Of a stretch of 52,633 nt of DNA, positions 50,324 through 52,633 are shown one piece after another (the first letter of the stretch is position 1; every line of letters begins with the position of its first letter). The stretch is taken from contig NZ_BBWU01000038.1 of NCBI RefSeq assembly GCF_000974765.1, positions 1 through 52,633 of the forward strand, given 5' to 3'. The notes under the pieces are model-generated. The model did not search any database and was not told where the DNA came from. It saw nothing but the letters and a program-made list of their open reading frames with translations. Position numbers and translations under genes: made by a program. The stretch is from Sphingomonas changbaiensis NBRC 104936. GTDB taxonomy: Bacteria; Pseudomonadota; Alphaproteobacteria; Sphingomonadales; Sphingomonadaceae.

Positions 50324-51568
50324 GTGAAAGAGATCAACTTCGACGGCATTGTCGGCCCCAGTCACAATTATGCCGGCCTCAGCCTCGGCAATCTCGCGTC
50401 CGCCAGGAACGCGAACCAGACCAGCTATCCCCGCGCCGCAGCGCTGCAGGGTCTCGCCAAGATGCGGCACAATGTGCGGCTTGGCCTCACCCAGGGCGTG
50501 CTGCTGCCGCACCCGCGCCCGGACCGGCCGTGGCTGGAGGCGCTCGGGGCGACGATGGACAGTCCTGAGCCGATGCCGGCCTGGGCGCTCAGCGCCTCGC
50601 CGATGTGGACCGCCAATGCCGCGACCGTCTCGCCCGCGCCCGATACGCGCGACGGCAAATGCCACCTGACCGTCGCCAATCTCGTCACGATGCCGCACCG
50701 CAGCCACGAATGGCCGAACACGCTGAAGCAGCTGCGCCTCGCCTTCGCCAGTCCTGGCTTCATCGTGCACGGACCCGTTCCCACCCCGTTCGGCGACGAA
50801 GGCGCGGCCAATCACATGCGCCTTGCGCCTTCTCACGAGACGCCGGGCGTGGAAGTCTTCGTCTACGGCCGCACCGGTGGTCCCTTTCCTGCCCGCCAGC
50901 ATCGGACCGCGTCCGAAGCGGTCGCCGCGCACCACGGCCTTGATCCGGCGCGCACCTTGTTCGTCGAGCAGGCGGAGCAGGCGATTGCCGCCGGCGCCTT
51001 CCACAACGACGTGGTCGCCGTCGCCGACGGGCTGACCTTGTTCGCGCACGAGCGGGCCTTTGCCGATCGCGACCGCTTCTACGCCGATCTCGAACGGCTG
51101 CTGCCGGACGTGCGGATCGTCGAGGTCCCCGCCGCGCGCGTGAGCCTTGCCGACGCGATCGCGAGCTATCTGTTCAACGCCCAGCTGGTTACGCTCCCCT
51201 CCGGCGAGCAAGCACTGATCCTGCCGACCGAGGCGCAGGCGATCCCCGCGGTGCGCGACTATCTGGAAGACCTGGTCGCCGGGAACGGCCCGATCCGCCG
51301 CACGGAGTTCGTCGACGTGCGCCAGTCGATGGCGAATGGCGGCGGCCCCGCCTGCCTGCGCCTCCGCGTGGTCGCCGACCCGGCCGAGGTCGATCCACGC
51401 TTCCTGGTCGACGACGCCAAGCTCGACCGGCTGGAAGCAGTGATCGCAGAGCATTGGCCGGAGTCGATCGATCCGACCCGCCTGTCCGACCCGGCCTTGC
51501 ACGCCGCGGTAGAGCGGGCACGGGCGGCATTGCTGGATACGCTCGGTCTCGCGCACGAAGATCTTTAA
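50324..51568 (+). CDS. astB: N-succinylarginine dihydrolase
   Basis: AstB converts succinylarginine to succinylornithine, CO2 and two ammonia. The 414-residue protein has INFDGIVGPSHNYAGLSLGN, AALQGLAKMRHNVRLGLTQGVLLPH, TPFGDEGAANHMRL, AGAFHNDVVAVAD (catalytic His) and the nucleophile Cys in MANGGGPACLRLRVV. The start is GTG 50324 with GGAG just upstream. A long class C hairpin separates it from astA and could set the ratio of the two enzymes. Confidence 0.95.
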   Translation: MKEINFDGIVGPSHNYAGLSLGNLASARNANQTSYPRAAALQGLAKMRHNVRLGLTQGVLLPHPRPDRPWLEALGATMDSPEPMPAWALSASPMWTANAATVSPAPDTRDGKCHLTVANLVTMPHRSHEWPNTLKQLRLAFASPGFIVHGPVPTPFGDEGAANHMRLAPSHETPGVEVFVYGRTGGPFPARQHRTASEAVAAHHGLDPARTLFVEQAEQAIAAGAFHNDVVAVADGLTLFAHERAFADRDRFYADLERLLPDVRIVEVPAARVSLADAIASYLFNAQLVTLPSGEQALILPTEAQAIPAVRDYLEDLVAGNGPIRRTEFVDVRQSMANGGGPACLRLRVVADPAEVDPRFLVDDAKLDRLEAVIAEHWPESIDPTRLSDPALHAAVERARAALLDTLGLAHEDL

Positions 51569-51639
51569 TCTCCCCTCCAGGGAGCCATTAACCCTTATTT
51601 TACCTTGTCCGACTCGGACGGGCGCGCGTTACTGCAGCG

Positions 51640-51861
51640 ATGTTCGCCCGGCTCAAACGCCTGTTCACGGTCAAGACGCGGTTCGAAGCGTTCCTCGTGA
51701 TCTATGCGCTTGCGCTCGGCGGATGCGAGCGGGGCATCCATTATCTCGGCCAATATCCGGGCATCGGCGGCAAGCTGCTGTTCCTCGCCTGCACCGGGAG
51801 CGTGTTCATGGCCGGCGGCATGATCCTCGACAATCTGGCGATGCGGCGGGAGCTGCGCTAA
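51640..51861 (+). CDS. Small predicted membrane protein (73 aa)
   Basis: It reads MFARLKRLFTVKTRFEAFLVIYALALGGCERG, then HYLGQYPGIGGKLLFLACTGSVFMAGGMILD and ends NLAMRRELR. Two hydrophobic segments suggest an inner-membrane hairpin. The frame is well defined, with ATG after TACTGCAGCG, and the DUF72 gene starts 11 bases downstream. I recognise no function. Confidence 0.65.
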   Translation: MFARLKRLFTVKTRFEAFLVIYALALGGCERGIHYLGQYPGIGGKLLFLACTGSVFMAGGMILDNLAMRRELR

Positions 51862-51872
51862 GCCTTTCGCCC

Positions 51873-52613
51873 ATGATCCGGGTGGGCATTGGCGGGTGGA
51901 CCTACGAACCGTGGCGGGGGACCTTCTATCCGCCCAAACTGCCGCATGCGAAGGAGATCGAGCACGCGACCCGCGCGCTGACCGCGATCGAGGTCAACGG
52001 CACCTATTACCGCCGCCAGACGCCCAAGACGTTTGAGAGCTGGGCCAAGACCGCGCCCGACGGCTTCGTCTACGCGCTAAAGGCCAGCCGTTTCTGCACC
52101 AATCGCAAGAATCTGGCCGAAGGCGAGGAGGGCATCCGCAATTTCCTCGACCAGGGCCTGACGGAACTTGGGCCCAAGCTCGGGCCGATCCTGTGGCAGC
52201 TGATGGGCACCAAGCAGTTCGACCCGGATGAGGTCGCCAGCTTCTTCGCGCTGCTGCCGAAGAGCTGGAACGGCGTGCCGCTCCGCCACGCGATCGAGCC
52301 GCGGCACGAAAGCTTCCGGACGCCCGAGTTCTTCGATCTCGCCCGCAAGGCAGACGTCGCCGTCGTCTATGCGCATGCCGCGGACTACCCGACGTTCGAC
52401 GAGCAGACCGGCGATTTCACCTACGCCCGGCTGCAGCAATGCTGCGAGGAGAAGCCAACCGGCTACACCGCCGCCGAACTCGACGGCTGGGCAGACCAGG
52501 CACGGGCCTGGGCGCAAGGCGGCCGCGACGTGTTCGTCTTCTTCATCGCCGGCGCCAAGGTGCGGGCGCCATCGGCGGCAATGGCCCTGATCGAGCGGGT
52601 GGGACGGCCTTAG
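51873..52613 (+). CDS. DUF72 domain-containing protein
   Basis: A TIM-barrel protein of 246 residues in the DUF72 (YecE-like) family; the function is unknown, although relations to metal-dependent barrels have been proposed. Typical blocks are RVGIGGWTYEPWRGTFYPP near the start, IEVNGTYYRRQTPKTFESWA, GFVYALKASRFCTNRKNL, GPILWQLMGTKQFD and AIEPRHESF. ATG 51873 is chosen; the frame is open upstream through the small membrane protein gene. A class A palindrome follows the stop. Confidence 0.88.
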   Translation: MIRVGIGGWTYEPWRGTFYPPKLPHAKEIEHATRALTAIEVNGTYYRRQTPKTFESWAKTAPDGFVYALKASRFCTNRKNLAEGEEGIRNFLDQGLTELGPKLGPILWQLMGTKQFDPDEVASFFALLPKSWNGVPLRHAIEPRHESFRTPEFFDLARKADVAVVYAHAADYPTFDEQTGDFTYARLQQCCEEKPTGYTAAELDGWADQARAWAQGGRDVFVFFIAGAKVRAPSAAMALIERVGRP

Positions 52614-52617
52614 TAGC

Positions 52618-52633
52618 TCCTCCCCGGAACGGG
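52618..52633. repeat. Class A palindrome cut by the window end
   Basis: TCCTCCCCGGAACGGG is the first 16 bases of the same palindrome as at 278-298, with the TAGC flank before it. It starts five bases after the DUF72 stop. Confidence 0.7.

Overview
The window is chromosomal DNA of a high-GC alphaproteobacterium, most likely a sphingomonad (Sphingomonas or a close relative). Evidence for this is the protein flavour throughout, the gene order moeA-lexA, an SOS box of the alphaproteobacterial GTTC-N7-GTTC type, the KorAB, TonB-receptor and Ast gene complement, and several families of intergenic palindromic repeats. About 50 protein genes and two tRNA genes are visible. They are densely packed, with many ATGA or TGATG start/stop overlaps. 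No stretch longer than about 210 bases lacks a gene; the longest, 20013-20219, is filled by repeats.

Layout. 1-2506: glyQ and glyS on the minus strand, split by a small DUF559 nuclease-like gene bracketed by inverted repeats. 2589-8061: a lipoprotein, a frameshifted SDR gene, a penicillin/AHL-acylase homologue, moeA and lexA. 8112-16471: tRNA-Gln, ilvE, a MarR regulator, proC, a diguanylate cyclase, YbjN, UbiK, TspO, a TonB-dependent receptor, TlyA and a small protein. 16584-21688: a NamZ-type (DUF1343) gene, a GIY-YIG/DOMON fused frame, tyrS, an HSL-type hydrolase and rppH. 21809-29088: an amidohydrolase/M28 peptidase pair, hisI, an MBL hydrolase, purF, an SDR and a histone-deacetylase-family gene. 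29214-35086: korAB, a GxxExxY nuclease-like cassette, a CFA synthase and a serine hydrolase. 35103-40887: a CPA1 antiporter, a flavin monooxygenase, a PmtA-like methyltransferase and formaldehyde detoxification genes (frmA, a VOC protein, fghA). 40898-45726: a TetR regulator divergent from a three-gene EmrAB-type efflux operon. 45773-52613: tRNA-Glu, a CDP-alcohol phosphatidyltransferase, a MerR-controlled methyltransferase, an M20 hydrolase-astA-astB arginine succinyltransferase operon, a small membrane protein and DUF72.

The most interesting signal is a shared architecture. Three unrelated small nuclease-family genes (DUF559 at 1146-1526, GIY-YIG at 18637 downward, GxxExxY at 32169-32567) each lie exactly between two inverted copies of a repeat, and each uses a different repeat family. 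Two of those families also occur as 'empty' inverted pairs with only a short loop (20021-20153 for the DUF559 family; 21692-21783, 24358-24449 and 27287-27376 for the GIY-YIG family). This looks like full and gene-less versions of mobile palindromic cassettes. The repeats have also been absorbed into host genes: one is translated in frame inside glyS, one supplies the hisI stop codon, one fuses the GIY-YIG frame to a DOMON-like gene, and three appear to provide Shine-Dalgarno sequences.

Regulatory sites that can be read directly are the SOS box ahead of lexA, a perfect dyad in a 20-bp promoter spacer controlled by a MerR-family regulator, and a pair of inverted candidate operators between tetR and the efflux operon.
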